Shown here: positions 46,401 to 56,671 of the stretch, one piece after another
Position numbering within the stretch: position 1 is the stretch's first letter
Layout of the letters: each line of letters begins with the position of its first letter
Assembly (NCBI RefSeq): GCF_964355755.1
Contig: NC_092678.1
Span: 15,970,922-16,034,921, forward strand
DNA length: 64,000 bases
Origin: Antedon mediterranea
Taxonomy: Eukaryota > Echinodermata > Crinoidea > Comatulida > Antedonidae
Direction: 5' to 3'
Notes under the pieces: model-generated
Seen by the model: only the letters and a program-made list of their open reading frames with translations
Database searches by the model: none
Told to the model about the DNA's origin: nothing
Position numbers and translations under genes: made by a program

Positions 46401-47200
46401 TACTCTATAGCTTCTTTCTATTAATATATTACACCCCCGAGAACTTATCTTTGACTAAGGAGGTTTAGGTAGGCTGCTAGGCCTTTAACCTGCTGATGAT
46501 GTAGCCTATATTTTATATATAGTATAGGCATGTAGCCTGACCTACTGTAGTGTAACTCCCATCCCAATATGATTTTTTAAATATCTTAGGCCTAGCTAGG
46601 TCCTAGGCTAGGCCTCATTATTAATTAGGACCAGGCTAGCCTACTAGAAACAGCTGTAAACTGTCACTCAGGCCCCAGAACAGACATGTTTACCTGTTAA
46701 AAATACACAGCCATTAGTCTTACACAGCTGGTTTTAACCACGCAAGGGGGCCTGGGCCTAGCTAGCATAGCAAAACATCCAGCCAGGCAATATGGATACG
46801 AACCTTGTTAAAACATTCAAGGATAACTAAAGTATCCAACTAAATCAAAGAATTCAACAGAAAAAATTATTTTTAAACTGATATGGAAAAAAACATTTAT
46901 ACCTACTTTTTAAATGTATCACTTGAGAAAAAAACTGGCGTTGGGTATACAATGTTGGTTAACTTTTAGTTAGATTTCCTTTGAAAATCCACGTGATAAA
47001 CCGACATCAACATCTTTTTCACCTTCATCCAGGGTTGTTCTAATGAATATTCATTATTTTTCTGGCTTTCGCGGTTTTTATTTGATTTTATTGGCTATTT
47101 AAAATACAGTCGTTTTATGCTTGATCGCTTCCGGGTACCTCGTGTGGTTTGTATACAATATGTTTTCGGAATCGCTACTCCATAAAACGATATGAACGTT

Positions 47201-47240
47201 GGGGGCGCTACACTTAATTTGTATTTCTGGAACAGCTGTG
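47201..47240 (-). promoter_or_regulatory. Right transposon end: octamer, 24-bp spacer, GC block
   Basis: Read inward on the minus strand, CACAGCTG (47240-47233) is followed by a 24-bp spacer and GCGCCCCC (47208-47201). In the related element, 16143-16136 and 16111-16104 give the same 24-bp spacer with GCGCCCTC. The two ends therefore differ by 9-10 bp, about one helical turn. Confidence 0.65.
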
Positions 47241-48638
47241 ACACGGGTTTGGAATTTTTCAGTGTAAATACACGCAACCCATGTCATTCCCGTGTTATGA
47301 ATCGGGTGTGAAAAGGAAATTTATCCGGACACGACACGGGTTTGTTATAAGCTCGGCGGTGTAAAAGGGGTATATGTCTACTAAGGGACAGTACGATCAA
47401 GGATTATTTATTTGTATTCATTTCGGAACAACAATGATGACATCAAAAAACTAATATTGTGACAAAAAAGGCATACAAGTATAAAGCCAGTGTTAGTAGT
47501 AAAATCTGGTTGAATGACAACATAGTTAACCCTAATACAAATTTCTGCGGAACAAACGACTTTGACCTAAAATAAAATCTGACGAATAGTAACAAAATGA
47601 CAAATGAAAAGCAATTAATATACCTCAGATTTATGAATAACAACATCTTTCGATAATTATAATTAAATAATTAAATCTCAATGTTATAGAAATCAAAAAA
47701 GTTGAAATAAAAAAAAAGTGTATAGCATGGTATAAATGAGGATCTCGACAATCAGTGAAGTAAACGGATAATATGTATTCGTCAATGATGGACATGTATC
47801 TGTAGAAGAAGACGGATACAAGAACAGTAGTAAGGATGAATTCTCATACGATTCTTTCCTTCGTGCCGATGAAATTGATACGTCCTAAGCCCACCTTACC
47901 ACTGTAGTAACGAAGGGATAACGCTATAGTATAGAGGAAGATAGTAGCAGTATTTGATTTTTGCCAATGAAATTAATATATCATAAGTTTGCCTAACTAC
48001 GAATGGATAACGCTATATACGTGTAGGGCCTATGTACCACACTATTGTAGATTTATTTATTTTATTTTCAATCATTCTACATAAAAAAAAAACATAGGCC
48101 TATAGTATAGTATAACAGAGGAGTAGCGGAAAAGCAAAAGTAATAAAACTGTCATCTTGTGATGTGCTTGAATAGCCCCTGAAAACTAAAACGATAAAAT
48201 AAAACCAAAATTATAACAATAAATATAGAAAAAAAACATAGAAAAATATTCTATTTATAACTGCTAATAAAAGTGTTACAATATAAAAATACAATTGCCC
48301 TCAGAATATTCTATAAAAGTTAAAAATTCAGAGTAAGGTATAATCTAAAAAAACATGTACATTTGCATAACCTTTGGTTTATAAAATATGAAAATTTACA
48401 AATCTATAAAATGTTACTTTAAACTGTGTTTAAACTTTAAAAAAACGACTCTCCAATAAGTTTATTTCTGATCGTAACACAGTTGGAGAAACCGTACTAA
48501 CCCTGAGTAAAAGTATCAGTACGGGCTCTACCATAATAAAAGGTAAGTATATATTGGTGTCGGTTATTAACTAAAAAAAGAACAAACAGAATCAACATAG
48601 ATACCAGATGCCTCTCATAACGACGTTTTCGTAGTCTA

Positions 48639-48818
48639 AAGCCTGTTTTCCCGTCGGCGTTATTCGACGCTATCGTTAACAATAATCGGCAATCTTCTAC
48701 TTAAACATTGAAATTTTTACGATTTACAGAAAAAGGTACTCGCTATGTTATCATTTCAACTTGATCGTTTTCAAACGATCGTTGTTGAACTGTTAACGAT
48801 CAACAAGAAAACAGGCTT
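48639..48818. mobile_element. 180-bp MITE with AAGCCTGTTTTC ends and TA duplication
   Basis: Ends AAGCCTGTTTTC and GAAAACAGGCTT are perfect inverses, flanked by TA (48637-48638, 48819-48820). The paralogous intron at 6195 lacks it (GTAGTCTTATTTTG), giving a direct empty-site comparison. Tc1/mariner-type non-autonomous element. Confidence 0.85.
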
Positions 48819-49060
48819 TATGTTGTTTGATTGGCGATCGTAAAAGCATTCGTAATGTTTATGACGTATGACGTCATATACTGTAATTTAATTATGATAA
48901 TATTAGTTTCCTTTTGGTTAACTTTGGGTGATGTTCATTTGAACAATATCAACAGACAAACTAAACAAACACTTAAGTTGCAATTTGTTCTAGGTTCACC
49001 TTAATTTTGACTTATTTTTTACTGGATTAAGATTGAATGAACTCATAATAATGTTTTATA

Positions 49061-49137
49061 CCCCTTTTACACACTAAATAAGTAAAACTCTGGAAACACT
49101 CCGGAGTTGACGCCCCGCTGTTTTGGTGTGAAAGGGG
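49061..49137. mobile_element. 77-bp MITE, paralogue of 6434-6508
   Basis: Ends CCCCTTTTACACAC and GGTGTGAAAGGGG with TA on both sides. It sits at the same intronic position as the MITE at 6434, so it was carried along in the duplication. Confidence 0.72.
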
Positions 49138-50777
49138 TATTAGAAACGTCGTTTTTGTGACACTGTGTTTCATACGGCGGAATGTCATTTTAAACTAAGC
49201 TGGTCTAACGTATTTTAAATGAATACAGTGTGTATAGGTAGGAGGAGAAACTGTTGATGTTGTTTATCTGACAACTTGGTAATACAGAAAATCATGACAT
49301 CACATGCCTCTATCATTAGCGTATGAATTAGGTTATGGTATGATAGTAGGTGATACATGTGAAACATGTGATTTACCGAATGTTCCTATGATACTATAGA
49401 AATCGAGATACAATACCAAGAATCAGGTGTATGTTAGACGTTACATCGGCTTGGAATGGAGGTCTGAGCATTAACCACCTTAATTCTGTAATGTGTCTGT
49501 ACAATTTTGTGAGGCAAACATTATATCGTGTATACATGGATAGGGTGCCGCATATACTTATGCATTGTCTAATTGCTTAATCCTTTCTGAATAATGTTGT
49601 ACATAGATATAACAAAGTACTGCTGATTTGATACGTATTTATATAATTGTAACATAATGAGAAATGTTCCTTACTATGCTAGTAGTGGTGCAGTTATTAA
49701 AGAATTACATGATTAGTAAATTAGTTTTTATTACCACAGAGTGCAACACAGTGTGACGTATTGTCTGCAAACTCTTAAGAATGATGAATTAATAGGCATG
49801 TTTTACAACACTATTACTTCTCGTGTGGATAACCACCACATAGAGAAACTTGAAAACGTGACCAGAAATTTAACGTCATGCATCTGAAAAGCTTGTTATG
49901 TTACCCGGTTCTCCGTCTTCATATATGACAATTATTTCCTCAGTATATAGGACAATTTGGTAATACAGAGCCTCATGTGTATCCCATGTGGTGCCTGTAT
50001 CATTAGCTTATGAATTAGGTTATGGTCTATGTTAGTAGTTGATATATGTAATGCTGTATTACTGAATTTTCCTACGTAACTAGAGAAATCGAGATACAAT
50101 ACCAAGAATCAGGTGTATGTTAGACGTTATTTCGGCTTGGAATCGAGGTCTTAGATTTAACCACTTTCTGAAATGTAAGGCAAAAATTATACCTTTTACA
50201 CATGGATAAGGTGCCGTAGAGACATATGATTAGTCTATTGCTAAATCCTTTCTGAAACTTGTTTTTTTCTGAAGAATGTTGTCCATATAATTATGTAACA
50301 CCGTACTACTGGTTTGATATGAATGGTATAATTGTAACATAATGCGAAATGTTCCTTACCATGCTAGTAGTGGTGCATTTATTCAATAATTACATGATTT
50401 GTAAATTAGTTTTATATTATCACAGCATGCAACACAGTGTGACGTATTGTCTGCAAACTTTTAAGAATGATGAATTAATATGTATTTTATAATAATTATG
50501 TAATTTCCCAATTAATAAAACATACCTGTTAAAATAACAAATTACTTTATTAAAACAGACGAATCCAAGCAAACTGCATTGTGGTAAAATGTTACAGTTT
50601 TCTTTTATCATTATTATGATAATAATAATAAAACATAACAAAAAACACCGGGTATATTATTTTAGATTTGTTTAAATATTCTGTAATTGTAACGGATAAC
50701 AAGTAAAACGATGACAATAATAATTGTGGATATCTTACAACGAAAATACTATTCGATAAACAAAACAAAGCACTCAC

Positions 50778-50849
50778 AGTGCTGTCAATGATGTCAAACC
50801 ATCAAACACATTTCCTGGTAATGTTGTTATTTCATTACTTTCCAAATCC
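50778..50849 (-). CDS. Leucine-rich-repeat exon E
   Basis: A 72-bp minus-strand exon, acceptor TTTTTCAG, donor GTGAGT, phase 2 both sides. It reads DLESNEITTLPGNVF then DGLTSLTAL. It is the most upstream LRR exon in the window in transcript direction. Joined to exon D it gives ...SLTALWLYGN, in frame with leucines in register. Confidence 0.85.
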
Positions 50850-52060
50850 CTGAAAAACGTGAAAAAGCAATAACAATGATATTATATAGTTTCAAGGTAC
50901 AGTGCTATCAACAATCATATGTTTCATAATTTCTTAAAAAACAACAAATAGCTACTGCATTGTGCCAAAAGAAGCCAAATGCTTCTGTCGCCAATTAGGA
51001 GTGCCACTGCAATAGTAAAATGTATAATACTATTTAAAATAATAGTACTTGTTGATATTACTTCGGCCCTTATATTATCATTATTTACATACAATGTTAA
51101 GAACTATTTTTCATTAACTGCTTTTACATCATTGTAGTTACCATATCAATAATAGGATTCGTGGATATGGATCAACATCTACAATACAATACAACCAACA
51201 ATAGCCCTATTATAAACACACTATATTATTAAATGATGACGATGATCCGTGTATTCTGCTAATTTATATTTCAATATGGGATTATTTTGTCCGCTGGTGC
51301 TGCTACAGTAACTTAATTAAAGAGTCTTTTTTGCTTAAACAATGCCAAAATGGAAAACCTCATTGAAGAGCAAAAAGAAAGATATTACGCCTGAACGTAT
51401 TAAACATAAAACAGACAGATACCAAAATGTTCATTTTTAAAATGAAGTTATTATTATCCCTCCTGAGGCATAGAGTTAAAATGTGAATTAAAACAAACCA
51501 AGCGTTACACCGTTAACCTTGGCTGAATGACAGCATTTTTCACCCGATACAATTTTCTTTTCTTTTTGTTCGCATACACACTGCTAAAATTAGAAAAACT
51601 CATAGAAGAGCACCACGAAAGATGTTACGCTTGAACGTATTACATATGAAACATACAGATACCATACAAGTGTTAATTTATAAAAAAAAAAGTATTTCTC
51701 CCGAGGCGTAGGGTCAAAATGTGCCTGAAAATAAACATGATTACTGAATCCTGACAACATATTGTTCACCCGGTACAATTATCTGCGAAACAAACGATCT
51801 TAATCTAAAAAAAATCTAAAATCCAAATATAAACTTGAAATAATGAAAAGTAATTAATATACATCAGAATATGAATAACGACATCAATTTCCGATAATAA
51901 TAATTAATTAATTAAGTCTCAATTTTAAAGAAATACAAAAGTTAAAATAGAACTAAAATTGTATATAGCATGGTATAATGTGGATCTCGGGTAAAGACCA
52001 GCAGTGAAGTCAGTTGATACTATGTATTCGTCAATGATGGCCAAGTGTCAGTATTAAGGA
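50850..52060. other. Intron paralogous to 4560-5300
   Basis: Similar to 4560-5300 and 31930-32660 with more divergence, including a partial internal repeat (51360-51470 and 51590-51670 share GAAAGATATTACGC/GAAAGATGTTACGC). No exon was recognised. Confidence 0.55.
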
Positions 52061-52066
52061 TGCAGC

Positions 52067-52240
52067 ATGGAACCACCGGAAATTGGTAGGTCAGAAGTTA
52101 TTCTGAAAATAGATGAGGAGGGTCTATTTGTACCAATGAAGCTTTCTGTTATTATTGTTCCTTGTGATAGGCCTATCCAAAATAAAGATGAATCGGTTCA
52201 ACATTGCAGTTCTGCCGGACAGTGTAGTTTAAAATGTTAG
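52067..52240 (+). CDS. Short unassigned open frame (57 residues)
   Basis: ATG at 52067 opens MEPPEIGRSEVILKIDEEG, then LFVPMKLSVIIVPCDRPI and ends at TAG after a cysteine-containing tail. Composition is protein-like (hydrophobic strand, proline, balanced charge), but I recognise no family and no splice context is certain. It could be an exon of a transposon or host gene, or chance. Confidence 0.25.
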   Translation: MEPPEIGRSEVILKIDEEGLFVPMKLSVIIVPCDRPIQNKDESVQHCSSAGQCSLKC

Positions 52241-52296
52241 TGTTGTTTCTGAATGTTCGGTTTCTGGTAGTTCTAAAAATAAAGTACCGTTTTAAT

Positions 52297-52460
52297 ATTC
52301 ATTATTATTAGTGTTAGTGTTATTATTATTATTATTTATTTCCTTTATTGCATCAAGTAAGCAGTGATGAAGTTGACATAAATATAATAGAAAATATGTA
52401 AACACATAGTATAACACAGTCCAAACAAGTAATACTAAAATATATCATAGTCCACAAATC
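52297..52460 (-). mobile_element. Possible retroposon 3' tail with (TTA)n
   Basis: On the minus strand the sequence ends GCAATAAAGGAAATAAATAA and then an (AAT)n run (complement of 52297-52345), which looks like a polyadenylation signal and tail of a LINE or SINE. The body cannot be assigned. Confidence 0.35.
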
Positions 52461-53518
52461 AGTCTTTCAATGGCCATCATAGTACATCCAGTAACACAAA
52501 CCAATAGAGGTTCACAATTTGCTTATCATAACTCAGTTACTGATCATTCACCAATCATTGAAAACTCCGTGGAAAGTAATGAAGTTTTTTGTGCGTTGTG
52601 TCCGGACTTTGGGAAGGGTGAACGATCTAACGCGTCGGAGAAAAGAAAACTCTGTATGCTTTTTTCTGGCTGTGAAATACAAAATTGTTAAATGAAAAAG
52701 AAAATTTAGGGTGATCATCCCAGTATTTACAGTCTAAATTTGATCTTTATGCAACAATAGGCATAAATGAATTTTTTAATTAACAGGGATAAAAGCAAAT
52801 TTAAAGCCCTACATACTCTGTATGTTGGAGGAAATAAGCATAAGTGCAAATAAATCCTTGACCACAGGATGTAATTCACTATTTGGAATCAGTAGTACAC
52901 GACTGTGTTGGACCATAATTTGGTCCAGGTTGACGGGTATTGACAAACTGCAAGCCATGGATTCATTGGAGTCAGTGGAGTCAACGGCCCACGTGACCAT
53001 GTTAATTGCAATTCAAGTGAGTCAGTACGAAGTGTAACTGCACTATTGTACCAAAAGTGCGAGGCACCAAAAAAACATATTAAATAATTTAATATAATCT
53101 AGTATGTTCATATGAAACATTAGAGAGGAGTAATTATAAAATAAAATCATTATTTTATGTTATGTTGTTCTAAACATACCCTACTAGTACTAGGCCTACT
53201 ACTAAAATAAAGTCAAGCCTGCCTGCTGCTCCCTTCTTGTTGGTCTCGCTTGTAGTTATTTTTTTTCAAAATGTCCCCCGCCGTTCCACCACACAGCCTA
53301 GTAGTCTAGCCCCTCAAAATAGGGCTTCCTACAAGATGATATTTTGTTGAAAAAAATACGTTTCACAAGACTCAGATTTAAAATATCTGTAATCTACTGT
53401 ATTTCGTCCATTGACAGCGTTGATATAGAAGCTACTGCTAGGCCTAGAACGTACTAGGCATACAGCGAATAGCCGTCTCTACGGTCTCTACTGTATACTC
53501 TATATATAAACTGTATAT
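52461..53518. other. Unassigned region, no convincing gene
   Basis: Contains a few short open frames on both strands (52470-52691 plus; 52822-53037 plus overlapping 52809-53000 minus) without recognisable domains, then GGCCTAG-type sequence and TATA-rich simple sequence at 53500-53530. I see nothing firm. Confidence 0.4.
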
Positions 53519-53607
53519 ATTATACATATAAGCAAAATTGAGTTAGCCAAAACCATTGACTCTGAAGTGTAACCTTATCACTTTCACTCTCTCTCTTCTC
53601 TCTCTTA
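53519..53607 (+). repeat. Left copy of 88-bp inverted repeat around the integrase
   Basis: ATTATACATATAAGCAAAAT through the CT-rich end TCTCTCTTCTCTCTCTT is the exact inverse of 55928-56016. The two copies enclose the minus-strand integrase. Confidence 0.85.
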
Positions 53608-54325
53608 AAAAAAATTAAAATCAAAAATGAATTTGGTATAAAATTCGCGTAAATCAAACATAAATCAGTTAAAAATAAAAATACAAAACTTTAAAAAAAT
53701 AGTATGTTACATTGAACATACATCAAATTCGTGCGACAACTTATCGCGTTCGAATGGACTTCAAACATAAATCATCAAATCAAAACATAAAACTCAAGAA
53801 AACTGTGGCTGATTAGCCTAAAATCAAATATCAAACTTAATCACTTAAAACTTTAAAGAAACAAATGTGTGTGTCCCGTTGACACAAACTTATCCACAAT
53901 ATATCATTATCGTCACAACTTTATCGATTTAAGCATTTATATTTACAGGTAATTACGATTTCAATCAATCGACAAATTCGACTTTTGTACTCAATTTAAA
54001 AAATATTAAAATTAAAAGTACTAAGAAAATCTCCTGTTCTTGTATATCAATTAATTAATGCTTGAGATTAACGACTCAAAGGTTCAACAAAATATTTGTT
54101 ACAAAATGATTGTCGTTCCTTTTAATATCTCAATATATCGATCATTCAAAATTCAAAATTAATCATTATCAAACTCGTTACAAAATCAATACTTAAACAT
54201 AAATTCAATTCTCTTTTAACTGAAATCACATTATTATTTAACAAATCTCATCAAATACGTACACTATGCTATCATTAATTTAGCAAATGTCGTAATTTAA
54301 AAATAATCTTGCAAAAAAAATTAAA

Positions 54326-55879
54326 TCAGTAACTTGTTGCATTATACAAATGTTTTATGAATCGTTTTGGTGATCCACTTATCGGTATCTGTTTATCATT
54401 AATGATCTCTTTAATTAATTTATCTGTATCGTTATATCTGTCAATATTCCACCAAAATTTGCGATCATTAGATTCGTGTTTTGTTTCATCAGTGTTACGT
54501 TTGGCTGAAGTCGGTTTAGAATATGAAACTAAAACTTGGAAATGTCCTGCTTTAAATCTACCTCGGTTTAATGTCATATTTAAATCATTAGGTGCTGTCA
54601 TAATTAGATTAATTTGTTCCTTTATTTGTTCTTCTTTCATTTGGAATGGGGCTGCTAATCCCATGTTATTCTCTACACAGTCAATGTAAGGTTGCAAGTT
54701 AAGGGGTTCTACTTTAGTTGGATGTGTAAGGGTATCGGATTGCAATTGGGTGGGTGTCCTATCATGTTCATCTACAAATTCAACATTGGTTTCGTCATTT
54801 ACTACATTAATGGTGTTTTGGATTTTCTCGTTATTATCACCAGTGGGTTCATTCAACAATTGTTTAAGTTTTTGGAGATGTGTAAAGTTTTTGCGTTCTT
54901 TGGGTGTTCTCATAAAACAAGGTTTCAGTCTGTTATAATTGAATACGTCGCGAAGTATTTCTCCTTTAATCGTCGCTAGGATGTAGTGTGTTCTGTCTAG
55001 TACTTCATGAATTACTAATGGTCCGACCCATTCTGCGGCGATTTTCTTTGAATTTGCCGTTAGTGATGATGATGTTGGCTTGTATAAATATACGAGTTGT
55101 CCTACTGAGTAAATTGGACTTTTTTGTAAGCGTTGGGAAATCTTTGAGTTTTGGACGTTTTGTTGTGTTCGCTGTAATTGTAGCATTGTCTGTGAAATGT
55201 TTTGAAATTTCTTCTTGAGATGTTCAAAGTATTCTTCATAGGAATGAGACAATCCTGAAATAGGGTTAAATGCTAATGAGGTCAAACTTGGAGGTTGGCG
55301 GCCAAAAACTAATTCGTAAGGGGAGTGGTTTCCTAGATGTGGGGATGAAAACGAGTTATAAGCATAACATGTTGTTGATACAAATCTAACCCAATCTGTT
55401 CCGAATTGGTTAAGGTTGACCTTTAACAGGTCCGATACGGTGCGGATATGACGTTCAACTTGTAAACTACCGTGATTGTGGACGCTGATGATTTTGCTAT
55501 CAATATTAAGGGTGTTACATAATAGTGTTAATAATTTTCCTGTAAGGGAGGTTGCTGCATCTGAGATAAGACGAGATGGGGGTCCAAAAATACTGATTAC
55601 CTTTTGAATTAGTGCTTCACAAATTGTTTCGGCATCAATGGATTTCAAAGGTACACAAATCAAAAATCTAGTTATCTCATCACATACTACCATAATATGT
55701 TTAAAACCTGAAGGTGATGTTGGCATACTCTTAAAATCTAGACTGAGTGTATGAAAGGGACGGTAAGTTGCTGGTACGCGATCGTGTAAAGGACGTAATT
55801 TATCGGTTTTGGGACGAAATTGTTGACATCTAAGACACGCTTGGGTATAATTGTTGACTTTCTCAAACATAAGGGGCAT
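54326..55879 (-). pseudogene. Gypsy-like integrase, N-terminally truncated
   Basis: 517 residues, open upstream for a few more codons (GTIRKLFY). The N-terminus keeps the second half of an H2C2 zinc finger (FYMP...CLRCQQF). The catalytic core has D in SLDFKSM, D in LISDAATS and E in SLQVERHIRT, so the D,D,E triad is present. YELVFGRQPPSL and an SH3-like C-terminal segment (VYLYKPTSSS; AEWVGPLVIHEVLDR; YNRLKPC) follow, then an unusually long C-terminal tail of about 200 residues. Integrases insert LTR-element cDNA into the host genome. The HH half of the zinc finger is cut off at the inverted-repeat boundary (55928), and no RT or protease is present. Confidence 0.78.
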
Positions 55880-55927
55880 GTAAAATAATTTCCTAATAGT
55901 ACCAAATTCATTTTAACTTCATTTTTT

Positions 55928-56016
55928 AAAGAGAGAGAAGAGAGAGAGTGAAAGTGATAAGGTTACACTTCAGAGTCAATGGTTTTGGCTAACTCAATTT
56001 TGCTTATATGTATAAT
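55928..56016 (-). repeat. Right copy of 88-bp inverted repeat
   Basis: Inverse of 53519-53607, lying between the integrase 5' end and the polypurine tract. Its near-perfect identity with the left copy implies a recent rearrangement. Confidence 0.85.
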
Positions 56017-56089
56017 AATGTTTTTTTTTCTCTTATATAACTTTAAATTTTCATGCCACTATTATAACCATTTTTATATTTTAAATAGA

Positions 56090-56116
56090 TTAAAAAAAAA
56101 AAGGGAAACAGAGGGA
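56090..56116 (+). promoter_or_regulatory. Polypurine tract of the LTR element
   Basis: TTAAAAAAAAAAAGGGAAA followed by CAGAGGGA lies immediately before the LTR's TG. This purine run is where plus-strand DNA synthesis of LTR retroelements is primed, and it fixes the orientation as plus. Confidence 0.75.
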
Positions 56117-56671
56117 TGTAATATAACGATATACTGTTATATTTAAGAAATCGACCTCTGTATCGGAATTTAAATAGGTTCACAAACTTGACCCAGAAAG
56201 TCCAGAGGAGAGTTTGTCCAGAGTCCCTAAAGAAAACACTTAGCTTAATTTTGTGACTTTCCCATCGTTAAACCAGGAGTGACTGACACTATTTAAGTAC
56301 AGATTTGACAGTGTCATCCATCACAGAAATACCTTATTATACCGTTAATCACTCCCACTTAAACACCCCTGGATCAACTTAGGACCAATCGTTACCCTCA
56401 CAGATGATGTAATGACATTATGCAAATGAACTGAGCCAATATACTCCCAAGTTTCAGAAGGGCCCAGACACACCTTACAGCCACTTCTCCAGAAGCAGAC
56501 TAACACACTTCACACCTCACCGACAGCATCATTGATCCTCCGCGTTCCTTATCTATACTTATAGTTGTATATTGTACTGAAGTATTATACTGAATAAACA
56601 ATATAGTGTTACGACAGTCAAGCGAGTTAGAGTCTTTCATTAGTACCTCAACAACGCAACATTATATTACA
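56117..56671 (+). repeat. 3' long terminal repeat, 555 bp
   Basis: Begins TGTAATATAACG and ends CATTATATTACA, giving TG...CA with inverted ends (TGTAATATAA). Near the 3' third GAATAAACAATATAG supplies a polyadenylation signal, followed by a short U5-like stretch. A matching 5' LTR is not in the window. Confidence 0.75.

Larger units (their letters stand above)
34843..47240 (+). mobile_element. RAG1/Chapaev-like DNA transposon with near-intact transposase
   Basis: Ends CACAGCTGTTTCA (34843-34855) and TGGAACAGCTGTG (47228-47240) are inverted repeats, with perfect 4-bp duplications ACAC at 34839-34842 and 47241-47244. An internal block, GCGCCCTC at the left (34885-34892) and GGGGGCGC at the right (47201-47208), is separated from the terminal octamer by 34 bp and 24 bp respectively. 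The same asymmetry occurs in the relative at 10918-16143. It encodes a 12-exon transposase (35762-45821). A 5.7-kb LINE was later inserted in its first exon. Without the LINE the element is about 6.7 kb. I see no RAG2-like (Kelch) gene in it. Confidence 0.85.
34343..47370. mobile_element. Small TIR element (CCCCTTTTACACCGCC ends) hosting the large transposon
   Basis: Left end CCCCTTTTACACCGCC (34343-34358) and right end GGCGGTGTAAAAGGGG (47355-47370) form a perfect 16-bp inverted repeat, flanked by TG and TA (a decayed TA duplication). Its own sequence is only 34343-34842 plus 47241-47370, about 630 bp; the rest is the 12.4-kb transposon inserted into it. ACCCGGG-type words recur inside both arms. 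It is noncoding and related in end sequence to the MITEs at 6434 and 49061. Confidence 0.7.
47371..50777. repeat. Intron of the LRR gene, paralogous to 5020-6830 and 32395-33720
   Basis: No gene is seen other than the two MITEs listed. From 47480 it tracks the other LRR introns. From 49840 it resembles 760-1070 and from 50160 it resembles 3850-4470, just as expected before exon E. Small indels distinguish the copies. Confidence 0.65.
53519..56671. mobile_element. Rearranged LTR retrotransposon: inverted integrase segment plus 3' LTR
   Basis: A plus-oriented 3' LTR (56117-56671) with a polypurine tract just before it shows the element points rightward, yet the integrase frame (54326-55879) runs leftward. 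It is flanked by an 88-bp perfect inverted repeat. The simplest reading is an internal inversion of pol by recombination or a twin-primed rearrangement. No 5' LTR, gag, protease or RT is seen, so the element is a remnant. Confidence 0.65.

Noticed and set aside
34843-47240. A RAG2-like Kelch gene partner in the RAG1-like transposon
   Set aside because: Looked for Kelch-type repeats on both strands between the ends; none seen, the remaining sequence being LINE or noncoding.
52809-53037. Opposed 63- and 71-residue frames
   Set aside because: Both strands are open by chance over the same bases; no homology recognised and no supporting splice signals.
54357-55218. Plus-strand open frames across the integrase
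   Set aside because: They overlap the integrase frame in antisense and have no domain; shadows.
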